Notes under the pieces: generated by a model | The model's database searches: none | Seen by the model: only the letters and a program-made list of their open reading frames with translations | Told to the model about the DNA's origin: nothing | In this document: piece by piece, positions 25,344-36,133 of the stretch | How positions within the stretch are numbered: the first letter of the stretch is position 1 | Layout of the letters: the number at the start of each line of letters is the position of its first letter | Position numbers and translations under genes: made by a program | NCBI GenBank assembly: GCA_000961655.1 | Contig: LADR01000012.1 | Location: 1 to 64,000 of the forward strand | Length of the DNA stretch: 64,000 bases | Source of the DNA: Desulfatitalea sp. BRH_c12 | GTDB lineage: Bacteria; Desulfobacterota; Desulfobacteria; Desulfobacterales; Desulfosarcinaceae | Direction of reading: 5' to 3'

Positions 25344-27374
25344 TCAGCTGGCTATTGACTGCGGCAGGGTCTGCTGGTCGCGACGATAGCAGATCAGTCC
25401 GCATCGCAGGCACCGTTCAGCCTCGGCCTGGGCCATGGTCATGTCGAAACCGCGTTCCAGCTCTTTGCCTTGAGCCGTCTGATTGCTGTCGGTCAGGGGC
25501 ATGATCTGACGCAGGCGGGTGGCGACATTCACCACATGATCCACATTCTGTACCATCGTGTTCGGCGTGACCACGTGTTCCGGGAGATCCATGGGGATAT
25601 CGTACAGCGCGCGGTGCATCGAGGCCGCCGCGCGGCGTCCGGCGGCGATCGCCTTGATGGCGGCCGAAAAATCGGTGAGAACGTCGCCTTGGGCCATCAA
25701 CCCGGTTTCATGGTGATAGGCGGGCTGCTTATAAGGCGGCAAGGCCTGCCATGCGAGGGAAGCCGGCGCTTCGGTCGCTTCCGCAACGGTTTCGGGTGTA
25801 AAAACCAATTCGGGGATGCGCCCGGCGGTAAAGATGATGTGGTCGGCTTCCACGGTCTGCGATGTGCCGTCGGCAAGATCGATCAGCGCCACCGACGTTA
25901 ACGTGTCGTCTTGTCCATGCAGGCGGCCGATGCCGGTATTGACGCGCAGGTCCACCTGGGAGGGATCGATTTCGGAGGGGGCGGCTTCGCGCACGAGCAG
26001 TGTAATTTTACGGGCGCCCAGCTCTTTGCAGCGCGCGATCATGGCGGTGTTCAGGTTGGGGTTGCCGACGATTATGACATGGCCGTTGAGCGCGACTTCG
26101 GGGTAGCCTTCACGACCGCTTTTGACGATATCGATCAGCAGATGGCAGCCGGGCACGGGGCTGACGTCGCCCTTGCCCGCGGTGCGGGCCAGGCGGCCAT
26201 CCCACCCACCGACAGCCATGAACACGGCCTGGTAGCCCTCGGACAAGAGGTCCATCACTGACAGATCGCGTCCGAGCTGCTTGCCGGTTTCGGCTTTGAC
26301 ACCCATGTCCAGAATGCCTTCGATGTCCCAATCCAGCACGGGCATGGGCAGACGATAGCGTGCAATGGCGCTGCGCAGCAAGCCGCCCAGTTGATCCTGG
26401 GCTTCGAACACCGTGGTGTCATGTCCCAGACGCGCGGAAAAGAAAGCGGCCGACAGGCCTTCCACACCGCCGCCGATCACCGCCACCCGGCGGCCGCTGG
26501 CGGGTGCTTTATACGGTTGCACATGTTTGCCCTGGGCCATTTCGACATCGGCGGCATAGCGTTTGAGAAAATTGATGGCCACCGGCTCGTCCACGAGCTG
26601 ACGCCGGCACTCGTTTTCACACGGCCGCGGACAGATGCGTCCGATGACGGTCGGGAACGGGTTGCGTTCCTTGATAATCTGGACGGCCTTATTGTAATCG
26701 CCTTCGCTGACGGCGCCGATGTAGCCGCTGATGTTGATGCCGGCCGGGCAGGCGCGCTGGCAAGGCGTGGTGCAGTCTTCGGTGGTGTATTCTTTAAGGA
26801 TGCGGCGCGTGACCGAAGAGAGGGTGATGATATGCTTGGGGCAGACCCTTTCGCAGGTGCCGCATCCCGTGCAGCGGTTTTCGTGGACCACGGGCAGACC
26901 CTTGGGGCCCATGGTGATGGCGCCGAACGGACACACTTTGGCACAGGTGCCCAAACCGACGCATCCGATCGTGCAGACTTTCATGCCGCCATTGAGCAAG
27001 GCCACGGCACGGCAATCGTTCAGGCCGTCATAGACGAATTTTGTATCCGCATCGATGGTGCCATAGGTGCAGCCGGGCAGGGCGATGTCCGGTTCCTTGG
27101 CCTCGAGGGAGACCCCTAGAATACCGGCGATGGCAGCAGCCACTTCCGGTCCGGCCGCCACGCAGGAGTTGGCCGCGGCCCGTCCGGCCACGATGGCCTC
27201 GGCATTGGCCGAGCAGCCGGGCATGCCGCACCCGCCGCAATTGGCCCCGGGCAGGGCCGCCTCAACATCCAGGATTTTGGGGTCCACGTAGACATAGAAA
27301 ACTTTCGAGGCGATAGCCAGCCCCACGCCGACCACCAACCCCAGTGCACCCATCAATATGATTGCGATTACCAT
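25344..27374 (-). CDS. RnfB-like polyferredoxin fused to GltD-like flavoprotein
   Basis: A 676-residue protein. Residues 3-26 are a membrane helix. Cys46, 49, 54 and 71 form the Fes-type 4Fe-4S site seen in RnfB. Cys134/138/144/148 and 168/171/174/178 form two ferredoxin clusters. Residues ~200-260 hold more Cys (CTTPCQRAC, CPRPCENEC), as in the N-terminal domain of GltD/dihydropyrimidine dehydrogenase. An FAD-binding loop VAVIGGGVEG follows at 298-307. The second dinucleotide site is changed to IIVGNPNLNT, so NAD(P)H binding there is doubtful. The C-terminal CLRCGLIC (655-662) may hold another cluster. It is likely membrane-anchored and passes electrons between flavin and clusters. It sits between NuoF-like and RseC-like genes. 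Confidence 0.88.
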   Translation of the reverse strand: MVIAIILMGALGLVVGVGLAIASKVFYVYVDPKILDVEAALPGANCGGCGMPGCSANAEAIVAGRAAANSCVAAGPEVAAAIAGILGVSLEAKEPDIALPGCTYGTIDADTKFVYDGLNDCRAVALLNGGMKVCTIGCVGLGTCAKVCPFGAITMGPKGLPVVHENRCTGCGTCERVCPKHIITLSSVTRRILKEYTTEDCTTPCQRACPAGINISGYIGAVSEGDYNKAVQIIKERNPFPTVIGRICPRPCENECRRQLVDEPVAINFLKRYAADVEMAQGKHVQPYKAPASGRRVAVIGGGVEGLSAAFFSARLGHDTTVFEAQDQLGGLLRSAIARYRLPMPVLDWDIEGILDMGVKAETGKQLGRDLSVMDLLSEGYQAVFMAVGGWDGRLARTAGKGDVSPVPGCHLLIDIVKSGREGYPEVALNGHVIIVGNPNLNTAMIARCKELGARKITLLVREAAPSEIDPSQVDLRVNTGIGRLHGQDDTLTSVALIDLADGTSQTVEADHIIFTAGRIPELVFTPETVAEATEAPASLAWQALPPYKQPAYHHETGLMAQGDVLTDFSAAIKAIAAGRRAAASMHRALYDIPMDLPEHVVTPNTMVQNVDHVVNVATRLRQIMPLTDSNQTAQGKELERGFDMTMAQAEAERCLRCGLICYRRDQQTLPQSIAS

Positions 27375-27477
27375 TTATACTTCCTCCCGGAGGATATTTC
27401 GAATCTTCAAAACCATTTCAAGAGACGCCCGCCACACCGCTGTCGATCCCCGTACGCCCAATGATACCCGCGGTGGC

Positions 27478-29334
<1,857 letters not shown>

Positions 29335-29344
29335 TCCTGAAGCA

Positions 29345-29698
29345 TTACCAAGACCCGTCCAATCCTCTGATGCCGTTCATGTAAAGGCGCCCGCAAGCGA
29401 CAAACAGGGAGTATTCGGTTATTAGCAAGGGAATGTTGTACGAGTTCGCCAACGCAATGATCTCTTCGGACGGCTGTTTGCCCCTCACGATGACCAATGC
29501 GCCTACCTGTACGATTCGTGCAGTCTGGATCACATGGGTCGTGGTGACGCCGGTCAGCAGCGCACAGCCCTTGGCTGCCGCGGCCAGAACGTCGTCCATC
29601 AGATCGGCTGCGCCGCCGCCCGTGATCACTTTTTCCAGCTGGTCGTCTCCGACCAGCATATCCGCTTTGAGGATCTCTTTGAGTTCTCTGATTTTCAT
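29345..29698 (-). CDS. DRTGG-domain protein
   Basis: A 117-residue protein of the DRTGG type, a small alpha/beta domain related to the middle part of phosphotransacetylase-like and CBS-associated proteins. The N-terminus MKIRELKEILKADMLVG and the core LLTGVTTTHVIQTARIV are characteristic. Such proteins are often encoded inside NADH-linked hydrogenase operons. The function is unknown; a ligand-sensing or assembly role is guessed. It lies between the NuoE- and NuoF-like genes with 10 bp before the latter. Confidence 0.8.
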   Translation of the reverse strand: MKIRELKEILKADMLVGDDQLEKVITGGGAADLMDDVLAAAAKGCALLTGVTTTHVIQTARIVQVGALVIVRGKQPSEEIIALANSYNIPLLITEYSLFVACGRLYMNGIRGLDGSW

Positions 29699-29741
29699 GT
29701 TTGCTGTCCGGCGGAAAACCGCCTTTAAAGAGAAATGCTGT

Positions 29742-30236
29742 CTATTGATAGCGTTCGATGATTTCGATCACCTTGTCCGAACTGACATCGCCATGGGTAT
29801 CCTGATCCACCACCATGACCGGTGCCAGGCCGCAGGCACCCAGACAGCGCACGCCCTGGAGGCTGAATCGCCGGTCGTCGGTCGTCTGGCCTTCCTTCAC
29901 ATGATACTGGTTGACCACCCGGCTCATGACCTCTTTGATGCCCTTGACGTAACAGGCCGTCCCCAGGCAGAGTTTGATGGTGTGCCGGCCTTTGGGGGTC
30001 ATCGAAAAAAGGGCGTAAAAAGATGCGACGCCATACACTTCACTGCGGGGCAGGTTCATGCCCTGGCCAATGTAATCGAGCAATTCCACGGGAAGATAAC
30101 CTACAATATCCTGACATTCCCTGAGTACGGCGATGATGGCGCCGGAAAGGTTCCGGTGGCTTTTGATGATCTGGTCGATCTGAGGCCACATCGTCTCGTC
30201 GATATCGGGATGGTCTGGATGTCCGGTCCTGTTCAT
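29742..30236 (-). CDS. NuoE-like 2Fe-2S subunit
   Basis: A 164-residue thioredoxin-like ferredoxin with the NuoE cluster ligands in CLGTACYVKG and CLGACGLAPV, and the usual ALFSMTPKGRHTIKL segment before them. ATG at 30236 is preceded by AAGGAGAG; a longer TTG-initiated frame to 30275 is less likely. It opens the leftward operon NuoE-DRTGG-NuoF-RnfB/GltD-RseC-PilZ. Confidence 0.92.
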   Translation of the reverse strand: MNRTGHPDHPDIDETMWPQIDQIIKSHRNLSGAIIAVLRECQDIVGYLPVELLDYIGQGMNLPRSEVYGVASFYALFSMTPKGRHTIKLCLGTACYVKGIKEVMSRVVNQYHVKEGQTTDDRRFSLQGVRCLGACGLAPVMVVDQDTHGDVSSDKVIEIIERYQ

Positions 30237-30392
30237 GCCTTCTCTCCTTGGGCGCTTCTCCTTTTGTGCGGGCAAGATGATTATGCGTTTGGAAACGGGG
30301 CCTTGTCGCTATGGAGGCGCAATTTATCAATTCGGAACCATCTCATAAAGCCTGGTGAAAGTCAATCAGGACACATGGATAAAAATAGAGGT

Positions 30393-30578
30393 CAGGGCAA
30401 CCGTATTTGCGTGTGGCTTGATCACAGAAACGGAAATCGTTCTGCTCGTAGGGGCGAACGGGATTAAGTGCCGCGCGGGACGTCTCCCCTCGGGTACGCA
30501 CCTGTGGTGAACGGCAGCTTTTTCGAAACAATAGGGTGAGAAGTCTTAAAGCGGCGAATTTCCAAATGCGGCTACCCT
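30393..30578. repeat. Composite MITE-like repeat, diverged copy
   Basis: Ends are CAGGGCAACCGTATTTG (30393-30409) and its near complement CAAATGCGGCTACCCTG (30562-30578). The interior is shorter and diverged, but keeps GTAGGGGCGAAC. It lies in the 424-bp divergent region between the NuoE-like gene and the phosphorylase, which must also hold both promoters. Confidence 0.75.
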
Positions 30579-30660
30579 GCACTGCCGAGGCGTTGACGAG
30601 ACGGGGTGGGGTACACTATAAAGGTAAAAATTTGAATTCATCTTCTGAAAGGCCGGTATC

Positions 30661-31503
30661 ATGGAGCGACACGTAGTGTCCTATACTTATAATGATGCGC
30701 TTTACGCTGCCGATTTCGTGCGGGCCCGCTTCGGCACGTTTCCACCCGCGGCCATCCTGGCCGGCACCGGCTTGGGCGACATGATCGACGCCATGCAGGT
30801 GAACGATGCGGTGGATTACCGTGAGATTCCCCATTTTCCGACGTCGACGGTGCAATCGCATGCCGGGCGCCTGGTGTGCGGCCGCCTGGGCGGTCAGTCC
30901 GTGGCGGTTCTGCAGGGGCGCTTTCATCTTTACGAAGGTTATCCATCGACGGCCGTAACCTTTCCGATTCGCGTGCTGCAAGCCCTGGGGGTGCGCACGC
31001 TGGTGCTCACCAACGCTTCCGGCGGTTTGAATCGGGACTTCGCGTCCGGCGACATCATGCTCATCGCCGATCACATCAACCTGACAGGCGCCAATCCCCT
31101 GGTCGGACCGGAAGAGGCGCACTGGGGCCTGCGTTTTCCGGACATGACCCAGGCCTATGCCATGCAGCTGCGCCAAGCGGCCCTGGCCGAAGCCCACGCG
31201 CTGGGCATGCCCGTTCGGCAAGGAGTGTATGTCGGTCTGAAGGGGCCATCGTTGGAGACGCCTGCGGAAATGCGATTTTTGCGGATGATCGGGGCTGATG
31301 CGGTCGGTTTTTCGACGGTCATGGAATCCATTGCGGCCGTGCACGGCGGCATGCAGGTCCTGGGCCTGTCGACAATCACCAACATGTGCCTGCCCGATGC
31401 CCCGCTGCCGGCCGGTGTGGATGCCATCATCGCCGTGGCCCAGTCCGCGGCGCCGCGCCTTTCAGCACTCATTGCGGGCGTCCTCAACCGCCTGAACGGA
31501 TAA
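30661..31503 (+). CDS. Purine nucleoside phosphorylase (possible methylthioinosine phosphorylase)
   Basis: A 280-residue trimeric-type PNP/MTAP family enzyme. It has the phosphate site GTGLGD and QGRFHLYEGY, LTNASGGLN, GPSLETPAEMRF and the base-binding part FSTVMESIAAVHGG with TITNMCL. It cleaves purine nucleosides with phosphate. The next genes are MTA/SAH deaminases and, further on, mtnA, so 5'-methylthioinosine is a likely substrate, giving hypoxanthine and methylthioribose-1-phosphate. Inosine or guanosine remain possible. The stop lies 7 bp before the next gene. Confidence 0.88.
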   Translation: MERHVVSYTYNDALYAADFVRARFGTFPPAAILAGTGLGDMIDAMQVNDAVDYREIPHFPTSTVQSHAGRLVCGRLGGQSVAVLQGRFHLYEGYPSTAVTFPIRVLQALGVRTLVLTNASGGLNRDFASGDIMLIADHINLTGANPLVGPEEAHWGLRFPDMTQAYAMQLRQAALAEAHALGMPVRQGVYVGLKGPSLETPAEMRFLRMIGADAVGFSTVMESIAAVHGGMQVLGLSTITNMCLPDAPLPAGVDAIIAVAQSAAPRLSALIAGVLNRLNG

Positions 31504-31510
31504 AAAACCG

Positions 31511-32869
31511 ATGAACGAACGCGCGACAGCCCATCCCGGAATAGACTTCAGCGCCGATCTGCTGGTCAGCAATGGTACCGTGATCACCATGGACGCTGCG
31601 GGTACGCAAATTGCTGCAGGTGCGGTCGCGATCGCGGACGGCACCATTAAGGCTGCAGGACCGGCTGCCGAATTGGACGGCTGGCATGCAGCGCAGCGCA
31701 TAGACGCCTGCGGCGGGCTGATTATGCCAGGATTGATCAACACCCACACCCACGCCGCCATGGCCCTGTTTCGCGGGTTGGCCGACGACTTGCCCCTGAT
31801 GACGTGGCTGAATGACCATATCTTCCCGGCCGAAGCCAGGCTGAACGCCGATATGGTCGGAATCGGCACACGCCTGGCCTGTGCGGAGATGATCCGCGCG
31901 GGGATCACCTGTTTTTGCGATATGTACCTGTTCGAGGAAGCCGTGGCCGAAGTGGCGCGCCAGTGCGCCATGCGCGCGGTGGTCGGCGAGGTGCTCTACG
32001 ATTTTCCGTCGCCCAATTACGGACCGATCGCTAAGGGTTTCGACTATACCGCGCGCATGCTGGCGCGGTGGGCCGGAGACGCGCTGATTACGGTGGCCGT
32101 CGAGCCTCACTCGCCTTACTTGTGCGCGCCGGATCTGCTGACGCGCGCCGCGCGCCTGGCCGCCGATTACCAGGCGCCATTGGTGATCCATCTGTCCGAA
32201 ACGACCAGCGAGGTGGCCCAGATCCAGGAAAGGTATCACGCGACGCCGGTCGGGCACCTGGAACGGCTGGGGATTTTGGCGCCCAACCTGGTGGCCTGTC
32301 ATGCCGTAGTGCTGACCCCTGCGGATATCGCGCTTCTGGCGCAGCATGATGTCAAAGTCTCACACAACCCGGAAAGCAACATGAAGCTGGCCTCCGGGGT
32401 GGCGCCGGTGCCCGATCTGCTTGCAGCCGGGGTGTGCGTGGGGTTGGGCACGGACGGTTGCGCCAGCAACAACAACCTGGACCTGTTCGGCGAAATGGAC
32501 ATGGCCGCCAAACTGCACAAGGTGCATCGTTTGAACCCTACCGTGATGCCTGCGGCAGCGGTTTTACGCATGAGCACGATCGATGCCGCCCGGGTGCTCG
32601 GCTTGCACCATAAGGTTGGTTCGATCGAGGTTGGCAAGCGCGCCGACCTGATCGTGATCGATACAGACCAGCCCCATCTGACGCCCATGTACGATCCGAT
32701 TTCGCATTTGGTTTACGCGGTGCAGGGCAGCGATGTGCGCCATACGATTATTGACGGGCGCGTGGTCATGCAGGATCGCCGGCTGGTGACCATCGATCTG
32801 GCAAAAACCCTCAGTGATGCCCGGCAGCAGGCCGGTTGGATAGCCGATGTGGGACACGCTCATTCATAA
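31511..32869 (+). CDS. mtaD: 5'-methylthioadenosine/S-adenosylhomocysteine deaminase, first copy
   Basis: A 452-residue amidohydrolase with the metal site NTHTHAAMALFRG, then GLADDLPLMTWL, HLSETTSEV, NPESNMKLASG and GLGTDGCASNNNLDLF, all typical of MtaD. It deaminates MTA (and SAH or adenosine) to the inosine form using Zn or Fe. It overlaps the start of the paralogue by 23 bp. One of the two copies may prefer a different nucleoside. Confidence 0.92.
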   Translation: MNERATAHPGIDFSADLLVSNGTVITMDAAGTQIAAGAVAIADGTIKAAGPAAELDGWHAAQRIDACGGLIMPGLINTHTHAAMALFRGLADDLPLMTWLNDHIFPAEARLNADMVGIGTRLACAEMIRAGITCFCDMYLFEEAVAEVARQCAMRAVVGEVLYDFPSPNYGPIAKGFDYTARMLARWAGDALITVAVEPHSPYLCAPDLLTRAARLAADYQAPLVIHLSETTSEVAQIQERYHATPVGHLERLGILAPNLVACHAVVLTPADIALLAQHDVKVSHNPESNMKLASGVAPVPDLLAAGVCVGLGTDGCASNNNLDLFGEMDMAAKLHKVHRLNPTVMPAAAVLRMSTIDAARVLGLHHKVGSIEVGKRADLIVIDTDQPHLTPMYDPISHLVYAVQGSDVRHTIIDGRVVMQDRRLVTIDLAKTLSDARQQAGWIADVGHAHS

Positions 32870-34190
32870 CGGTATGGTGCTTACGGCCGACCGGTCGTTT
32901 ACGGTAATCACGCAGGGGGCGGTGGCCGTTCAGCAAGGCTGCATCGAAAAGGTGTGGGCGCTACCCGCCCGCGCGCCGTTGCCTGCTGCAAGGGAGACGG
33001 TCGATGCGCAAGGCAGCATCATCATGCCCGGCCTGATCAATGCGCACACGCACCTGCCCATGGCGCTCTTCCGGGGCCTGGCCGACGATCTGCCGCTGCA
33101 GCAATGGCTCAACGACCATATCTTTCCGGCCGAGGCGCAGCATATCACGCCGGCATCGGTTCGGTTGGGCACTCGGCTGGCGTGCGCCGAAATGCTGCTG
33201 GGTGGCACGACGACCTGTTGCGACGGTTACTTTCTGGCGGACAGCGTGGCCGCCGAGCTCGAACAGTGCGGAATGCGGGCGGTGGTGGGGCAGGGCGTCA
33301 TCGATTTTCCAGCCCCTGGTGTTCCCGACCCAGCGCTGAACGTGGCCGTGGCGGAGGCGTTTGTCCGACAATGGGGTGCGACTTCCGGTCGTATAAAGCC
33401 ATCTATCTTCTGTCATTCGCCCTACACCTGTTCGGCTGCGACCTTGCAGGCGGCCAAGGCGGCGGCCGCTCGGCTGGGCGTGCGCTTTCAGGTCCACGTG
33501 GCCGAAACCCGGGACGAAACGGAGCAGATGCTGCGCGAACATGGCTGCACACCCATTGGGTATCTGCACCGCCTGGGCGTGTTGGATGCCGATACCCTTC
33601 TGGTGCATGCGGTCTGGGTCGACGCGGCGGACATTGCCATCATCGCCGGCAGCGGCGCGCGCATTGCGCATTGCCCGCAAAGCAACATGAAGCTGGCTTC
33701 GGGCGTGGCGCCGGTGCCCGCTTTCCTGTCTGCCGGGATCCCCGTGGGATTGGGCACGGACGGCTGCGCCAGTAACAACGATCTGGATTTGTGGAGTGAA
33801 ATGGACAGCGCCGCCAAATTGGCCAAAGTGCAGTGCCTCGATCCGACAGTGCTGGATGCCGTGGCGATGGTGCGCATGGCCACCATCGACGGCGCACGCG
33901 CCCTGGGACTGGCTGAGACTATCGGGTCATTGACGCCGGGCAAGCGCGCCGACCTGATTCTCGTGGACATCGACCAGCCCCATCTGACGCCGCTGTATCA
34001 TCCCGCCTCGCATCTGGTGTATGCCGCGCGCGCCGCGGATGTGCGCCATGTGATGATCGACGGCCGCTGGGCAGTGCGCGACAGGAAACTGCAGACCATC
34101 GATTTGGATGTATTGTTGCCCGAAGTGAATCGATTTTGTGCGAGGATGAGAACGTGCCATGCCGATAAAACCTTTGCGCAAGATCATTGA
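32847..34190 (+). CDS. 5'-methylthioadenosine/S-adenosylhomocysteine deaminase paralogue
   Basis: A 447-residue paralogue of the preceding enzyme with the same motifs: NAHTHLPMALFRG, LADDLPLQQWL, HVAETRDETE, CPQSNMKLASG and GLGTDGCASNNDLDLW. All metal ligands are present. It starts inside the end of the first copy and its own end overlaps the adenine deaminase start by 32 bp, so the three are likely translated together. Sequence divergence suggests a tandem duplication that is not recent. Substrate difference is unknown. Confidence 0.9.
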   Translation: MWDTLIHNGMVLTADRSFTVITQGAVAVQQGCIEKVWALPARAPLPAARETVDAQGSIIMPGLINAHTHLPMALFRGLADDLPLQQWLNDHIFPAEAQHITPASVRLGTRLACAEMLLGGTTTCCDGYFLADSVAAELEQCGMRAVVGQGVIDFPAPGVPDPALNVAVAEAFVRQWGATSGRIKPSIFCHSPYTCSAATLQAAKAAAARLGVRFQVHVAETRDETEQMLREHGCTPIGYLHRLGVLDADTLLVHAVWVDAADIAIIAGSGARIAHCPQSNMKLASGVAPVPAFLSAGIPVGLGTDGCASNNDLDLWSEMDSAAKLAKVQCLDPTVLDAVAMVRMATIDGARALGLAETIGSLTPGKRADLILVDIDQPHLTPLYHPASHLVYAARAADVRHVMIDGRWAVRDRKLQTIDLDVLLPEVNRFCARMRTCHADKTFAQDH

Positions 34191-35880
34191 GGCCGCCCGC
34201 GGCGACCGTCCGGTGGATTTGCTGATCCGCAACGCGCGTCTGGTCAACGTGTTTTCGGCCAGCGTGGTTGACACCGATATTGCCGTGGACAGCGGTTATG
34301 TGGTCGGGTTCGGCGCCTATGCGGCGCGGGCCGAGGTGGATCTGCACGGCAGCTATGTGGCCCCTGGGTTCATCGATGCCCACGTGCATATCGAAAGCGC
34401 CATGGTCGGTCCGGCCGGATTCGCGCGGGGCGTGCTGCCTCACGGCACGACCACGGTGGTGGCCGATCCGCATGAAATCGCCAATGTGCTGGGGACGGCC
34501 GGAATCGATTATATGCTGGCCGCCAGTGTGGATCAGCCCCTTAATTTCTATTTCTCACTCTCTTCATGCGTGCCGGCCACCGATCTGGAAACCTCCGGCG
34601 CCCGTTTGAACGCCGCTGCAATAGAGGCTTACGTGCATGATCCGCGCATCGTGGCGCTGGCCGAAATGATGAACTTTCCCGGCGTGTTGGCAGGCGATGA
34701 CGATGTTCTGGCCAAGATTGCGGCCATGCAGCGTGCGGGCAAACCGATCGATGGCCACGCCCCGGGATTGGCGGGGCGTTCCCTGTTTGCCTACCTGGCT
34801 GCGGGCATTGGCAGCGACCACGAGTGCACCACTATCGCGGAGGCCCGCGAAAAACTGGCCGCAGGCATGCACATCATGGTTCGCGAAGGCACCGGTGCGC
34901 GCAATCTGGATGAACTGCTGCCGCTGGTTACGCTGTACACGGCCCGGCGCATGATGTGGTGCACCGATGATCGGCATCCGCACGACCTGATGGCCGAAGG
35001 CCACATCGACAGCATGGTGCGCCGGGCGGTGCGCGGCGGATTGGACCCGATCGCCGCTATCCAGATGGCCACGCTCAACCCGGCGGAGTACTTCCGTTTG
35101 ACCGACGTGGGCGCCGTCGCTGCGGGGCGACGCGCCGACCTGGTGGTGATCGATGACCTGTGCGACCCGGTGGTTCGGCAGGTTTACTTTGGCGGCCGGC
35201 TGGCGGCCGATGCGGGGCAGGTGATCGAATATGGCCGACCCGCGGAGGTGCCGGTACCACCGGGGACCATGCACCTGGCGCTGGATCGCCTCGACTTTGG
35301 CATACCGGCCCAAAGTGGGCGCATGCGTGTCATCGAAGCGTTTGCGCATCAGATCGTGACCGGTAGTGCAACGGCCGAAGCGCTGATCGTCAACGGTCAG
35401 GCCGTAGCCGATCCGGCGCATGATCTGCTCAAAATTGCGGTGGTTGAACGCCATCGCGGCACGGGCGCTTTGGGCCTCGGGTTTATACGCGGCTTCGGTC
35501 TGAAACATGGCGCCCTGGCATCCAGCGTGGCGCATGATTCGCATAACATTGTCGTTGTGGGCGTGGACGATAGCGATCTGCGCACCGCCGTTGAGGAAGT
35601 GGCAGCGATGGGCGGTGGCCTGGCGGTCGTCGCCCAGGGCCAGGCACTGGCCCGTTTGCCGCTGCCCATCGCCGGTCTGATGTCTGATCGACCCATTTCC
35701 GAGGTCTGCCGCCAAATGGATGGGCTGCAGACTGCGGCGCGTACTTTGGGGGCAACCTTGCCGGACCCTTTCATGACCTTGAGTTTTATGGCACTGCCCG
35801 TTATACCGGCCCTGAAAATGACCGACCAAGGGCTGGTGGATGTCGCGTCGTTCAAGCATGTCCCGTTGTTTATGGCATAA
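34159..35880 (+). CDS. ade: Adenine deaminase
   Basis: A 573-residue Ade-type amidohydrolase with GFIDAHVHIESAMVGP, GTTTVVADPHEIANVLG, the catalytic-site GHAPGLAG and CTTIAEAREKL, plus the C-terminal domain with HDSHNIVVVGVDD typical of the family. It converts adenine to hypoxanthine, using a dinuclear metal centre. It is translationally coupled to the second MTA deaminase, so the operon covers both nucleoside and free-base deamination. Confidence 0.93.
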   Translation: MPIKPLRKIIEAARGDRPVDLLIRNARLVNVFSASVVDTDIAVDSGYVVGFGAYAARAEVDLHGSYVAPGFIDAHVHIESAMVGPAGFARGVLPHGTTTVVADPHEIANVLGTAGIDYMLAASVDQPLNFYFSLSSCVPATDLETSGARLNAAAIEAYVHDPRIVALAEMMNFPGVLAGDDDVLAKIAAMQRAGKPIDGHAPGLAGRSLFAYLAAGIGSDHECTTIAEAREKLAAGMHIMVREGTGARNLDELLPLVTLYTARRMMWCTDDRHPHDLMAEGHIDSMVRRAVRGGLDPIAAIQMATLNPAEYFRLTDVGAVAAGRRADLVVIDDLCDPVVRQVYFGGRLAADAGQVIEYGRPAEVPVPPGTMHLALDRLDFGIPAQSGRMRVIEAFAHQIVTGSATAEALIVNGQAVADPAHDLLKIAVVERHRGTGALGLGFIRGFGLKHGALASSVAHDSHNIVVVGVDDSDLRTAVEEVAAMGGGLAVVAQGQALARLPLPIAGLMSDRPISEVCRQMDGLQTAARTLGATLPDPFMTLSFMALPVIPALKMTDQGLVDVASFKHVPLFMA

Positions 35881-36133
35881 CCGCTGAAGTATGATTATCC
35901 TGGTGTTGTAATCCGGCAGCGATCCTGTTAAGGGTCTTGTACCTTGTGCTCTTGATAGAAGCGATCCTTGTCCTGACTTTCAGAACGTCTTCCCGCAAAG
36001 AACCCCCCATTCATTCCTGATCCATCGATCCCGAAGCCACACAAGACAGAAGCATTGCTGAATAACGGCTGCGGCGTCTGGCGCTGCTGTTCAGCCGATA
36101 CATATCCATTACGGGGCCACAAAAGGAGGGTTC

